Positions 6,592 to 14,534 of a DNA stretch of 15,829 bases are shown here, piece after piece. The notes below the pieces were generated by a model. That model was given only the letters and a program-made list of their open reading frames with translations, was not told the origin of the DNA and did not search any database. Origin of the DNA: an uncultured Erysipelotrichaceae bacterium (GTDB lineage: Bacteria > Bacillota_I > Bacilli_A > RFN20 > CAG-826); contig ONWJ01000030.1 in the NCBI GenBank assembly GCA_900321535.1, positions 1-15,829 of the forward strand, written 5' to 3'. How positions within the stretch are numbered: the stretch's first letter is position 1; every line of letters begins with the position of its first letter. A program made the translations under genes and the position numbers.

Positions 6592-7398
6592 ATGCTTAAG
6601 AAAACCATCGCGTTCTCAAACGGGAACAAAATACCGGTCATCGGTTTAGGAACATGGCAGACGCCGAATGACATCGCATCCAGAGTCGTTAAAGATGCAA
6701 TCGACGTCGGTTACATCCATATCGATACCGCGGCCGCGTATCGCAACGAAGAAGGAGTGGGCGAAGGCATCCGTCAAAGCGGTGTCGATCGTCGCAACCT
6801 TTTCATCACGACCAAAGTCCCGGCCGAAATCAAAACCTATGAAGGGGCGAAAGAAGTCATTCAACAATCCTTGAAGAAACTTCAACTCGATTACATTGAT
6901 TTGGTCATCATCCATTGCCCGGCTCCATGGCCGTTATACGCGAAAGGCGTCAAAGGCTACTACAAAGAAAACGTGGAAGTCTATCGTGCGATGGAAGAAG
7001 CGGTGGAAAGAGGGGAAATCAAATCCATCGGGGTTTCGAACTTCGCGATCGACGATATCCAAAACATTTTAGATCATTGCAAAATCAAACCAGTCATCAA
7101 CCAAATTCCTTGGTTCATTGGCTGCAGAAACGAGAAATTAAAAGAGTTCTGCAAGGAAAATGGGATTTTGGTGGAGTCTTATTCTCCGCTTGGAACTGGA
7201 AGATTGTTGAACAACCCTGCGGTCATCGACATGGCGAAGAAGTACAACGTCACCGTTCCACAGCTCTGCATCAAATTTGCTTTGATGGATGTCGATATCA
7301 CCTTGCCAAAAACCACCCACAAAGAATACATGATTCAAAACGCGCAGCTCAATTTTGAGATCGCACCAGAAGATTTTGAAGCCTTAAAACGTCTATAA
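6592..7398 (+). CDS. Aldo/keto reductase (NADPH-dependent)
   Basis: 268 residues, the normal size for a single (beta/alpha)8 barrel of this family. It reduces aldehydes or ketones with NADPH in the cytosol. The catalytic tetrad can be read as D45, Y50, K75 and H108, within HIDTAAAYRNEEGVGEGI, FITTKVP and DLVIIHCP. The C-terminal cofactor region shows SYSPLGTGRLL (196-206) and LPKTTHKEYMIQN (238-250), the usual place of the NADPH phosphate-binding loop. It is closest in style to the AKR5 group of 2,5-diketogluconate/glyoxal reductases. The start at 6592 follows a strong ribosome site. The longer in-frame ATG at 6535 would lie upstream of the -10 box and is rejected. The physiological substrate cannot be told and the neighbours do not suggest one. 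Confidence 0.9.
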   Translation: MLKKTIAFSNGNKIPVIGLGTWQTPNDIASRVVKDAIDVGYIHIDTAAAYRNEEGVGEGIRQSGVDRRNLFITTKVPAEIKTYEGAKEVIQQSLKKLQLDYIDLVIIHCPAPWPLYAKGVKGYYKENVEVYRAMEEAVERGEIKSIGVSNFAIDDIQNILDHCKIKPVINQIPWFIGCRNEKLKEFCKENGILVESYSPLGTGRLLNNPAVIDMAKKYNVTVPQLCIKFALMDVDITLPKTTHKEYMIQNAQLNFEIAPEDFEALKRL

Positions 7399-7510
7399 AT
7401 TCAAACGGCTTTTATTACCCCGTTATCTCTTAGCTGCTTTTTGAGCATCTAATGCCTTTTTCCTTTGGCCAAAAAGTGGTTTAATTCTTTACGAATAAAG
7501 GCAGGTAAAT
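7399..7510 (+). promoter_or_regulatory. Intergenic region: weak stem-loops and promoter candidate for the phosphoesterase lipoprotein
   Basis: AACGG and CCGTT (near 7405-7425) form a weak stem, and GCAT-CTA-ATGC followed by CTTTTT (near 7445-7461) is a very small terminator-like hairpin. Both are poor. TGGTTTAAT at 7477-7485 is an extended -10 candidate about 26 bases before the ATG at 7511, and GGCAGG is a fair ribosome site. No small gene was found here. Confidence 0.35.
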
Positions 7511-8641
7511 ATGCAAAACAAAACAAGACTTGTGTTATTATCCGTGGCCATGCTTAGCCTTGTCTCATGCGGGCAAAGCAAAACGTATGCAGATCATCTT
7601 GAAGATTATGTTCATACGATGCGCTACCACGATGATTTTAACATCCTCCAATTGACGGACATCCATTGGAATTACAACACGTCCAACGCCGCTTCCAAGG
7701 TTTATCTTGAAAAGGTTATCCAGGAAGCCAAGAAACACGCTCCAGGCGGAAAGATCGATCTCATTGAACTCACCGGCGATCAATTCATGCTCGCGAACGC
7801 TTTCCATGTCGAATCTTTCATGAAGTTCTTCGAAGAACAAGCTGAAAAAGAAGGATTCATGTATGCGATTATCTGGGGCAACCATGATCATCACGGCATC
7901 TACAATCCAAACTGGCTTTCCCAGACCTTCAAAAATGCTGCTCACTGCATCTATTCTGATGAAGAAGATAACCTCTATGGCCGCAGCAACTTTGTTATCG
8001 ATTTGACTGTTGATGGAACGAAAGCCGGCGCAGTCAAATGGCAAATCGCCAACCTTGACTCGGGTGCTTCTTTCTCCGAAACCGCAGTTTCTCCATTCCG
8101 CGAATATGACTATATCCGCAAAGACCAAACCGATTGGTGGGTGAAAGAACACGCTCGTGCTGGCGAAGCCGTCCCAGCCATCGCCTATTATCACATCCCG
8201 CAGCAAGATAACGGCATTGCTTGGGATGACATCCATGTTAGAGGCGCAACCTATAAGAACAAATTCTTCAAACTTGAGAAGTTTTGCGATAATGGTTTAG
8301 AAGCTTATGCTTCCGATTTCCTCGACACCGCTTCTAAGCACAACCTCAAAGCCGCTTTCCAAGGTCACGCGCATAACGTTGACTGGACCGTCGAATATAA
8401 AGGCGTCACGCTCGGCTTAGGTGTGAAAACTGGCACCGAACTTTATTTCGCCCACATCGATGTCAATGATCCAGACCCAGCGATGAAAGAAGGCCTCGCT
8501 TCTGTCGGTATCAATGAAAACTTCGATCTCATCGGTGCTTCTTTGGTTACTTTGAAGAACGATGCTGGCGCATTTGATCTTGAACATCTCTATCTCAACG
8601 AAAGGACATCTGGCGACTTCGTCAAATGGGTGAAATGGTAA
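7511..8641 (+). CDS. Lipoprotein metallophosphoesterase (Dcr2-like)
   Basis: 376 residues. The signal peptide ends in SLVSC, with Cys20 as the lipid attachment site, so the enzyme should sit on the outer surface. The metallophosphoesterase motifs are complete: LTDIHW (D50, H52), LTGDQFM (D90), WGNHDHHG (GNHD at 123-126), YYHIP (H228) and GHAH (285-288). The order and style resemble the Dcr2/purple-acid-like subgroup more than the membrane enzyme at 4142-5857. It lacks the Ser-rich spacer found in the other lipoproteins here. The stop codon overlaps the start of the next membrane protein (TAATG), which points to translational coupling and a possible partnership. The substrate is unknown; a phosphomonoesterase or phosphodiesterase acting on external compounds is the simplest guess. 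Confidence 0.88.
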   Translation: MQNKTRLVLLSVAMLSLVSCGQSKTYADHLEDYVHTMRYHDDFNILQLTDIHWNYNTSNAASKVYLEKVIQEAKKHAPGGKIDLIELTGDQFMLANAFHVESFMKFFEEQAEKEGFMYAIIWGNHDHHGIYNPNWLSQTFKNAAHCIYSDEEDNLYGRSNFVIDLTVDGTKAGAVKWQIANLDSGASFSETAVSPFREYDYIRKDQTDWWVKEHARAGEAVPAIAYYHIPQQDNGIAWDDIHVRGATYKNKFFKLEKFCDNGLEAYASDFLDTASKHNLKAAFQGHAHNVDWTVEYKGVTLGLGVKTGTELYFAHIDVNDPDPAMKEGLASVGINENFDLIGASLVTLKNDAGAFDLEHLYLNERTSGDFVKWVKW

Positions 8642-9645
8642 TGAAAGACTTATTTTCCAAAGAGAACTTCCTCTTCACTAATTTCGATAAAGGGCAACGC
8701 CGCCAGTCTGTGATTGTCGCCATCATCATGATGGTTCTGTTCGTTGCCGCAGCATTCTGCTTCATGAACATGCTGTATTGCTTTGCCGATATGGTCGGTT
8801 CCATCGTCTCTGCTTCCGCCGATGTTGCGGTTAAAGACCTCCTTCGTTCGGTTCCGATTTTCCTCTCCTTCTTCATGACTTTGTGGACCTTATTGATGGC
8901 CCATGCTTTCTTCCGCAACGTTGATCCAGAAAGACGCGCGAGATCGCTTAAGAAAGACGCTATCGCGATTCTTGCCTTCGCCGGCGCCAATATCCTCTAT
9001 GTCATCGTTGGTCTTATCATGGGCAAATATTCTTCCATCGTGGAAGGCTCCCCATCCCCATGGTTCCCACTTGATTCCGTGCTTTATTCCTTGCTCTTTG
9101 TGGCAATCGGCGTGCTTGCTCTTGTGTTTGGGGGCAAACTCAACGCCAATTACGTTGTTCCTAGCCGTGGACCAATCGTTAAGAAAGCGCGCTTTGGCTA
9201 TTGCTTGGCTATCACTTTGTGGATGCTTGTTGCATTGTTCTGCTTTGCAGGATTCTTCATTGGCTTATTCATCATTGATTTCCTCCATGGCTACGTTGCC
9301 TATAGCATTGGCCTCTTGCTTGTCTATTTCATCAACGCAGTCTTCTTCATCGTTTGGGAATTCTTCTATAACGAACTCAACGAAGAAGCCCGCGCCAAGT
9401 TCCTCCGTCGCATTGGCATCACTGGTTTAATCGTTTCCGTGGTTGTCGCGGATTACTATTTCACCGCGCTTGGCTTCAACCTTGATGGCCCAGCGAATGT
9501 TGGCTTCGGTGTCCTTCCTGTCGCCTTCGCCGCCAGCGTCAACATCGCTACCATGGTCGTGGTTGCCACCCCAATCATCGTGTCTGTGGTTGCTTTGGTG
9601 AAAGGCATCCGTATCCGCAGACAGATCAAAAAACAAGAGAACTGA
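8641..9645 (+). CDS. Multi-span membrane protein of unknown function
   Basis: 334 residues from the ATG at 8641, which overlaps the preceding TAA by one base. In-frame ATGs at 8626 and 8635 would add only a few residues inside the previous gene and cannot be ruled out. About eight hydrophobic helices are seen (roughly 18-45, 65-87, 100-122, 140-160, 180-212, 214-240, 258-278 and 288-318). Charged loops separate them, for example PERRARSLKKD, and the C terminus is strongly basic (GIRIRRQIKKQEN). No transporter or enzyme motif was recognised. The one-base overlap with a surface phosphoesterase lipoprotein suggests that the two work together, perhaps as an enzyme with a membrane partner. A strong terminator follows 25 bases after the stop. 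Confidence 0.75.
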   Translation: MKDLFSKENFLFTNFDKGQRRQSVIVAIIMMVLFVAAAFCFMNMLYCFADMVGSIVSASADVAVKDLLRSVPIFLSFFMTLWTLLMAHAFFRNVDPERRARSLKKDAIAILAFAGANILYVIVGLIMGKYSSIVEGSPSPWFPLDSVLYSLLFVAIGVLALVFGGKLNANYVVPSRGPIVKKARFGYCLAITLWMLVALFCFAGFFIGLFIIDFLHGYVAYSIGLLLVYFINAVFFIVWEFFYNELNEEARAKFLRRIGITGLIVSVVVADYYFTALGFNLDGPANVGFGVLPVAFAASVNIATMVVVATPIIVSVVALVKGIRIRRQIKKQEN

Positions 9646-9670
9646 AGAGTTTTCAAGAAAATTAACTGTT

Positions 9671-9707
9671 AAAACGCCTCAATGAATCGAAACCCTGAGG
9701 CGTTTTT
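9671..9707. terminator. Strong, apparently bidirectional Rho-independent terminator
   Basis: AAAACGCCTCA (9671-9681) pairs with TGAGGCGTTTT (9696-9706) over 11 bp and is followed by more T. The A-run on the other side gives a T-run on the minus strand as well, so it may act in both directions. It ends the phosphoesterase/membrane-protein unit and insulates the beta-galactosidase gene. Confidence 0.9.
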
Positions 9708-9718
9708 CTATAGAAAAA
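9703..9718. repeat. Perfect 16-bp palindrome between terminator and beta-galactosidase gene
   Basis: TTTTTCTATAGAAAAA is fully self-complementary. It uses the terminator T-run as its left arm. It could bind a dimeric regulator of the beta-galactosidase gene, or be a chance result of AT-rich sequence. No convincing promoter for that gene was located in 9719-9799. Confidence 0.35.
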
Positions 9719-9799
9719 TCTACGCAGTTAGAGGCCGCATGATAACAAGAATGGACGAGAAATCAACAATGCCTGAAAATAATGCTAGAAAGAGATTAT

Positions 9800-12364
9800 A
9801 TGAAAGATATCTTCAACGACGAATTCCTGCGCAATGACCGTATTAACACCCTGCCTTTCCGTTGCCATTACATTCCGTTTGGCCTTCTTGATAAGCCCAA
9901 ACTATCTCATGGCGTAATCTTAAAAGAATCGAGCAGCAAGGTGATTTCTTTGAATGGAACATGGAAATTCAAAGCTTATGCGAAGTATCAAGACTTCCAG
10001 GGATTCGAAACGCCGATGAAGGAGGAAATCCCCGTCCCATCTTGCGTTCAATGCCATGGCTATGATCACCATCAATATCTGAACCTGCTTTATCCGTTCC
10101 CATTCAATCCACCTTATATCGACATTGATAACCCTTTGTTCCATTACCGAAGGACGATCAATTTAGCAAAAGAAGACTGCTACTTTTTGGTCTTTGAAGG
10201 CGTGGACAATGCTTTCTACGTGTTTGTTAATGGTCAAAAGGTTGGCTATTCCAACATCGCTCACGCAAAGTCGGAATTCGATATCACTCCTTATGTGGTA
10301 GAGGGTGAAAACGTCATCGACGTGCTGGTGCTCAAATGGTCTGCTTCCTCTTATTATGAGGATCAAGACAAGTTCAGAATGAGTGGCATCTTCCGTGACG
10401 TGTACTTATTGCATCGTAAAAAAGAACATATCACTGATTACCGTATCACTACGCGAATTGAAAACGGGAAAGGGATCATTCGATTTGACAATAGCTCAGA
10501 AGTAGATATCAAATTACGGTTTTACAACAAAGATTATGCCGTTTCTGCAGGGAAATCACAGATTATTGAAATTGAAAACCCTCTTTTATGGAATGAAAGC
10601 GACCCCTTCCTATACAACCTTTATCTTTACTCAGGCGACGAATATATCATCGAGCGAATTGGAATTCGACAAGTCTCGACTGAGGGTGGTGTGTTCCGCA
10701 TCAATAATGAGCCAGTAAAGCTTCGCGGGGTTAACCGTCATGAATCCAATCCAATCACCGGAGCGACGGTCACCTTAGAAGATACGTATCAAGATCTCGC
10801 ATTGATGAAGAAGCTTGGCATCAACGCCATCCGCACATCTCATTATCCAGATATCCCTGAGTTCTATGACCTTTGCGATCGCATGGGTATCTATGTGTTA
10901 GATGAAGCCGACTTAGAAACCCACGGAGCATCCTTGGATGAAAAAGGCTGGTCCAATATGGCCCATTGGAGAAAGTTCGCGGATGATCTTAAAAACGAAG
11001 AGCCTATCTATCAACGAGAAGTCGCCCTTTTCCAACGCGATAAGAATCGCACCTGCGTCGTGATTTTCTCTCTTGGCAACGAATCATCTTATGGCAAGGC
11101 GTTTGAGAAGGGATTCTCATATCTGCATGAAGTTTCAGACCGCCCTTTGCATTATGAAGGCGTCTACAATTCAACCGTGGAAGACGATTATTATGACCCT
11201 CGTTTCTCTTTTGCTTCACGTATGTATCCAAGTCCAGAGGAGCTGAAGAAGAAACACTTCGATAATCCTAGAGAGACCCGCCCGATTATCTTGTGCGAAT
11301 ACTCTCACGCGATGGGAAATTCCAACGGCGATCTTCTCGATTACTGGAAACTCATCAATTCTAGCGATCGCTTTGCTGGCGGATTTGTTTGGGAGTGGTG
11401 CGACCATGCGGTGATGGAAAATGGCAAGCTCTGTTATGGCGGCGACTCCAACAACCTTCCTAATGATGGCAATTTCTGTGTGGATGGACTCGTCACGCCG
11501 TTTAGAAAACTAAAATCCAACACCCTAGAATTGAGCGCGATTTATCATGGCAAGATGAGCGAAGATCCGCGCATCGATAAAACGAAAGACTTCATCCCTC
11601 CGATGAGCGAGAAGAAGGTATGCTTTGAAGTTGATCCAAATAATGCCGGACTCTCCCATCTTTATGTAGATGGCAAAGATGTTTTGGTCAATGGACTTCA
11701 GTTGAACTTCATGCGAGCCCGGCTCGATAACGATAACCACGAATTCAATGAAGGATTCCCTCGCATTAACGAGGCTCATTTAGAAGTCTGCCCATTAGAT
11801 GAATCTCGTTTCCAAGGAAAACTCATCAATGGTAACCCGTTGGTGGAATTTGAAATCGGGTACGCCGCAAAAGGCAATTGCCTTGAAATCTCTCTTTCGT
11901 ATGAAGTGAAAGATGATGACTTGCTATTACCAAGAATGGGCGTGTGCTTCCAGTTAAAAGGGAAAGCGAAAAAATACACCTTCTTTGGATATGGCCCAGA
12001 TGAGAGTTATTGTGATAAGCACATCCATAATCAAATGGGAGAATTTGAATCTTCTATTGGCAAGGAACTGGACTATAACTTGAAGCCTCAAGAATGCGGG
12101 TCGCATTTCTATTCAAGTTACGTTTCCGTTTCAAATGCCTCCATCAGCGCTTCTAGTCCTTTCTCATTCTCTATCTTGCCCTTTGATTGGAAGACCATCG
12201 AGTCCGCCAAACACAATTACGATTTAAAGAACAAACAGGATATCTACGTTAGTCTTGATATTGCGATGGCAGGCGTAGGAACTGGTTCTTGCGGGCCAAG
12301 GCTAGATAAAAAATATTGGATCCCCAAGAAAGGATCCAATACTTTCAAAATCTATTTTAAGTAG
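9800..12364 (+). CDS. lacZ: Beta-galactosidase, glycoside hydrolase family 2
   Basis: 854 residues from the ATG at 9800. The ATG at 9782 adds only six residues and has no better ribosome site, so the start is uncertain. It hydrolyses terminal beta-galactosides such as lactose or galacto-oligosaccharides. No signal peptide is present, so it is cytosolic. The GH2 order is clear: a sugar-binding domain with IPVPSCVQCHGYDHHQYLN, a central immunoglobulin-like domain, then the TIM barrel with LRGVNRHESNPITG and the signature NAIRTSHYP...DEADLETHG. The acid/base Glu is in FSLGNESS (E428) and the nucleophile is in ILCEYSHAMGNS (E500). FVWEWCDHAV and GYGPDESYCDKH are further LacZ-type marks, and the end shows GVGTGSCGP. 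It is about 170 residues shorter than the E. coli enzyme but within the family range. The gene converges on the nuclease gene with only 21 bases between stops. Confidence 0.93.
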   Translation: MKDIFNDEFLRNDRINTLPFRCHYIPFGLLDKPKLSHGVILKESSSKVISLNGTWKFKAYAKYQDFQGFETPMKEEIPVPSCVQCHGYDHHQYLNLLYPFPFNPPYIDIDNPLFHYRRTINLAKEDCYFLVFEGVDNAFYVFVNGQKVGYSNIAHAKSEFDITPYVVEGENVIDVLVLKWSASSYYEDQDKFRMSGIFRDVYLLHRKKEHITDYRITTRIENGKGIIRFDNSSEVDIKLRFYNKDYAVSAGKSQIIEIENPLLWNESDPFLYNLYLYSGDEYIIERIGIRQVSTEGGVFRINNEPVKLRGVNRHESNPITGATVTLEDTYQDLALMKKLGINAIRTSHYPDIPEFYDLCDRMGIYVLDEADLETHGASLDEKGWSNMAHWRKFADDLKNEEPIYQREVALFQRDKNRTCVVIFSLGNESSYGKAFEKGFSYLHEVSDRPLHYEGVYNSTVEDDYYDPRFSFASRMYPSPEELKKKHFDNPRETRPIILCEYSHAMGNSNGDLLDYWKLINSSDRFAGGFVWEWCDHAVMENGKLCYGGDSNNLPNDGNFCVDGLVTPFRKLKSNTLELSAIYHGKMSEDPRIDKTKDFIPPMSEKKVCFEVDPNNAGLSHLYVDGKDVLVNGLQLNFMRARLDNDNHEFNEGFPRINEAHLEVCPLDESRFQGKLINGNPLVEFEIGYAAKGNCLEISLSYEVKDDDLLLPRMGVCFQLKGKAKKYTFFGYGPDESYCDKHIHNQMGEFESSIGKELDYNLKPQECGSHFYSSYVSVSNASISASSPFSFSILPFDWKTIESAKHNYDLKNKQDIYVSLDIAMAGVGTGSCGPRLDKKYWIPKKGSNTFKIYFK

Positions 12365-12385
12365 GTTTTGCAGGGTTTTTAGGAA

Positions 12386-13978
12386 TTATTTGCCCCAAAT
12401 CCTGGCTGCATATTCTGGGTGGTCGACAAACGGATTACGGTTTTTCTGATAGCCAGAGACCGCGTCGTTGCGGTGAATTTCCTTTTCCGAGACCGGGTCC
12501 TGTTCGTTCCATTTCAAATAGAGGCTGATGGCCCAGCTTGATAAAGAAGGATAGGTGTTCTTTTCAAAGCAGGCATATGAACCCCACTTTGAAAGCACAT
12601 CTTCATAACGCGTTACCATATAGAAATAGATACGTGCGAAGTCGCCTTTGTATTCATCGATTGGTTCGCATGCCTTGCCAGAATAGCCGGTTGTGGTACT
12701 ATCTCCGACTTTGGTGCCGTTGGTGGACACATAAGTGGTGGTTCCAACTTCCGCGTGCGGATAGTTGCTTCTTTGGTTATTAACATATCCATCGGTCGGC
12801 AAGAGATGGTGGAGGTCAGATTTCATCGGCTGGCCTTCGTTGAAGACGGATTGAGGAATTGTGTGCTCGCGATTGAAGCAATCGCCTTCTTTGGAGTAAT
12901 TATTGACCCCGCAAGGGCCGCCTTGATAATCGTAATTGGCTTTGAAGCGGCAAGCGGAATAAGTATCGATGATGTAACCATCTTTATCGGCATCGGTATA
13001 GGGGTATGCCGTATAAGCAAAGTTATACCCTTTGTTGGTGTGGCCTTTGATGAGATTATGAAGGCTGGTCTTTAAGGTTGCTCCGCTTGCATTTTCTGAG
13101 ATGGACTGATAATACGTCGCGGGATCCAGCGCTTCTTCTGGAGACGGTCCATCTGAAATGGAAGTAGTGTGAGATTGCGTTTGACTCGAAGAAGAATCAT
13201 AAACAGGAAGTTCTCCGCTTCCTCCATAGGTCAATGTGATGGTTTTGATATATGCAGCATTGGCGCCTGCGGAGATTCTAAAATAGGGGTTGCCTTCAGG
13301 AACGAGATAAGTCTGACCGGAAACGGTCTCATCAGAAATTAGGGCACCCGTGTCTGCGTTTGCAGCTGTTAATGCCTCTAATTTAATCGGTTTAGGACTA
13401 GAAAAAGTCACGGAGATCGCACGAAGCGGAAGTGCGCTGAGGGAGTAGAGCTTTCCGCTATTTTTTGACATTTGGGCTAGGTTAAATGCAGCCTGTGTGG
13501 AACCCATGCATTGAACATAGCCAAGGGTGAACATCGATCCATCGTCCTTGCGGACTTCGATGGTTCTTTCGCTTGCAGAATAAGAGCCGGTGACGCGGCA
13601 GTTATTCTCATCTAACGTTAAGACGTGGGTGGTGTCATCTTCGCTGTCATCGCTCTTGATTTGAGGCTCATCGATGGAATCCAAGGAAAGGATCTCTTCG
13701 CTAGGTTCAGGCAAAAATTGCTCCGAGGATTCGCTTTGTATTTCTTCGGATTGGCTAATGGAAACTTCTTGAGACTTAGAGGACTCACTTTCTTCTTTTT
13801 TAGAAGAAACTTCGACGGATTCTTCTTTTGAAGAAGCAGATGAAACGGATTCTTCTTGTGAAGAAGCAGATGAAACGGACTCATCTTGCTTGCTGGAAGA
13901 TGAAGAAACAGGAGGCGTGTTGTTGGTGCACGACGCCAGCAAAAGCGAAGATAGGGCGAGAAGGAAGCGATATTTCAT
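12386..13978 (-). CDS. Endonuclease I-family lipoprotein with Ser-rich linker and accessory beta-domain
   Basis: 530 residues starting at 13978, where AAAGGA precedes the ATG. The 21-codon upstream extension would hide the signal peptide. The signal ends in LLLASC (lipidated Cys17). Residues 18-115 are a Ser/Glu linker with internal repeats. Residues about 138-252 look like a beta-sandwich accessory domain, and about 285-530 is the endonuclease I (His-Me finger) domain. The nuclease core reads FNREHTIPQSVF (E371, H372) then SDLHHLLPTDGYVNNQRSNYP (D388, H390, H391, N400/N401, R403), and the family end NRNPFVDHPEYAARIW. By family knowledge, His372 is the general base, with E371 and an Asn holding the metal. 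The protein should be a surface-anchored nonspecific DNase/RNase, probably for nutrient gain or defence against external DNA. A second nuclease of the same family starts at 14535. Confidence 0.88.
   Translation of the reverse strand: MKYRFLLALSSLLLASCTNNTPPVSSSSSKQDESVSSASSQEESVSSASSKEESVEVSSKKEESESSKSQEVSISQSEEIQSESSEQFLPEPSEEILSLDSIDEPQIKSDDSEDDTTHVLTLDENNCRVTGSYSASERTIEVRKDDGSMFTLGYVQCMGSTQAAFNLAQMSKNSGKLYSLSALPLRAISVTFSSPKPIKLEALTAANADTGALISDETVSGQTYLVPEGNPYFRISAGANAAYIKTITLTYGGSGELPVYDSSSSQTQSHTTSISDGPSPEEALDPATYYQSISENASGATLKTSLHNLIKGHTNKGYNFAYTAYPYTDADKDGYIIDTYSACRFKANYDYQGGPCGVNNYSKEGDCFNREHTIPQSVFNEGQPMKSDLHHLLPTDGYVNNQRSNYPHAEVGTTTYVSTNGTKVGDSTTTGYSGKACEPIDEYKGDFARIYFYMVTRYEDVLSKWGSYACFEKNTYPSLSSWAISLYLKWNEQDPVSEKEIHRNDAVSGYQKNRNPFVDHPEYAARIWGK
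13815..13884. repeat. 30-bp tandem repeat inside the nuclease linker
   Basis: Two units of 30 bp (13815-13844 and 13845-13874) differ at one base, and a third, partial unit begins at 13875 with ACGGACTC. On the coding strand each unit encodes a ten-residue stretch with ESVSSASS followed by Lys-Glu or Gln-Glu. The near identity at the DNA level, including third codon positions, points to recent duplication by slippage or unequal crossing-over that keeps the frame. Confidence 0.85.
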
Positions 13979-14059
13979 ATGCGGTCCTTTTGTATAAAGA
14001 AAGTGTACTCTAGGAAGACGAAGAAACAAAGAAAGATTCAAGAGGGCACAAGGCAGAAG

Positions 14060-14080
14060 AAAAAAGCCGCCGAAGCGACT
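14060..14080 (-). terminator. Rho-independent terminator with UUCG tetraloop (minus strand)
   Basis: Read on the minus strand, AGTCGC-TTCG-GCGGCT forms a 6-bp stem (one G-T pair) with the very stable TTCG loop and runs into TTTTTT. It ends the transcript of the small membrane protein (14105-14425) and separates it from the nuclease gene whose start is at 13978. Bases 13979-14059 therefore probably hold the promoter of that nuclease. A TTTATAC element near the ATG is a -10 candidate, but it is not convincing. Confidence 0.8.
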
Positions 14081-14104
14081 TTCTTTGCAAGTTCCTTTGA
14101 TGCC

Positions 14105-14425
14105 TTATTTGAGCTTTTTGGAGTTCACCGACATGAAGACGATGCCGACGATAAGGGCAGGCATGAACAAGACCCAGAACAAAGCACAGGAGATACCCGA
14201 GATTGTTTTCGAAACGTTGTGAATGACGTTCACCCATTCCGCGCTTCCTTCTCCTGCTGCAAAAGCGGATTGGAAGCTGGCCCCGACAATCCAAAGAATC
14301 AAAGAGATAATCGCCCCGACAAAGCCAGGCTTAAAGATATAGGTCTGAACGAATTTTTTGCGTTCCGCCATAATCTGATCGATTTCTTCCTGCGTTAGAT
14401 TGTTTTTGTTTTCGTTTTCATCCAT
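14105..14425 (-). CDS. Small two-span membrane protein of unknown function
   Basis: 106 residues. The start at 14425 is chosen because GGGAGG lies 9 bases upstream on the minus strand. The longer open frame reaching 14584 has no such site and would run into the divergent nuclease gene. An acidic, Asn-rich N terminus (MDENENKNNLTQEEIDQIM) is followed by one span at about 34-56, a short outer loop, and a second span at about 76-100 that ends in a basic tail. No family was recognised. It sits between the two endonuclease I lipoproteins and has its own terminator, so it could be a partner of the surface nucleases or an unrelated insert. It diverges from the plus-strand nuclease over 109 bases. 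Confidence 0.7.
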   Translation of the reverse strand: MDENENKNNLTQEEIDQIMAERKKFVQTYIFKPGFVGAIISLILWIVGASFQSAFAAGEGSAEWVNVIHNVSKTISGISCALFWVLFMPALIVGIVFMSVNSKKLK

Positions 14426-14534
14426 AAGAGATATTCCTCCCGAGAAAAGTCTAAAGAAATTGATGGAAAATGCAATTCCCATTTCATTCTTGAAGAAAAG
14501 CAAGGATAATGAGGGGCTTTGAGGTTTTCTGCCC
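14426..14534. promoter_or_regulatory. Divergent intergenic region between small membrane protein and second nuclease
   Basis: 109 bases hold the promoters for both directions by necessity. The GGGAGG ribosome site of the minus-strand gene lies at its left edge and the GAGG site of the nuclease at its right edge. AGGATAATG near 14503-14511 contains a GATAAT that could be the -10 box of the nuclease gene, about 20 bases before its ATG. No symmetric operator was seen. Confidence 0.35.

Noticed and set aside
7565..8236. Minus-strand open frame of 223 residues opposite the lipoprotein phosphoesterase
   Set aside because: It is the antisense of a gene with complete catalytic motifs. Its length follows from the codon use of that gene, and no start signal is present.
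2467..9645. A phage-defence island reading of the phosphatase and nuclease genes
   Set aside because: The nucleases carry lipoprotein signals and the phosphoesterases are membrane or surface enzymes. No sensor NTPase, toxin pair or recombinase was found.
13735..13890. Repeats in the nuclease linker as a possible CRISPR array
   Set aside because: The units are directly adjacent with no spacers, stay in frame and encode Ser/Glu-rich peptide.
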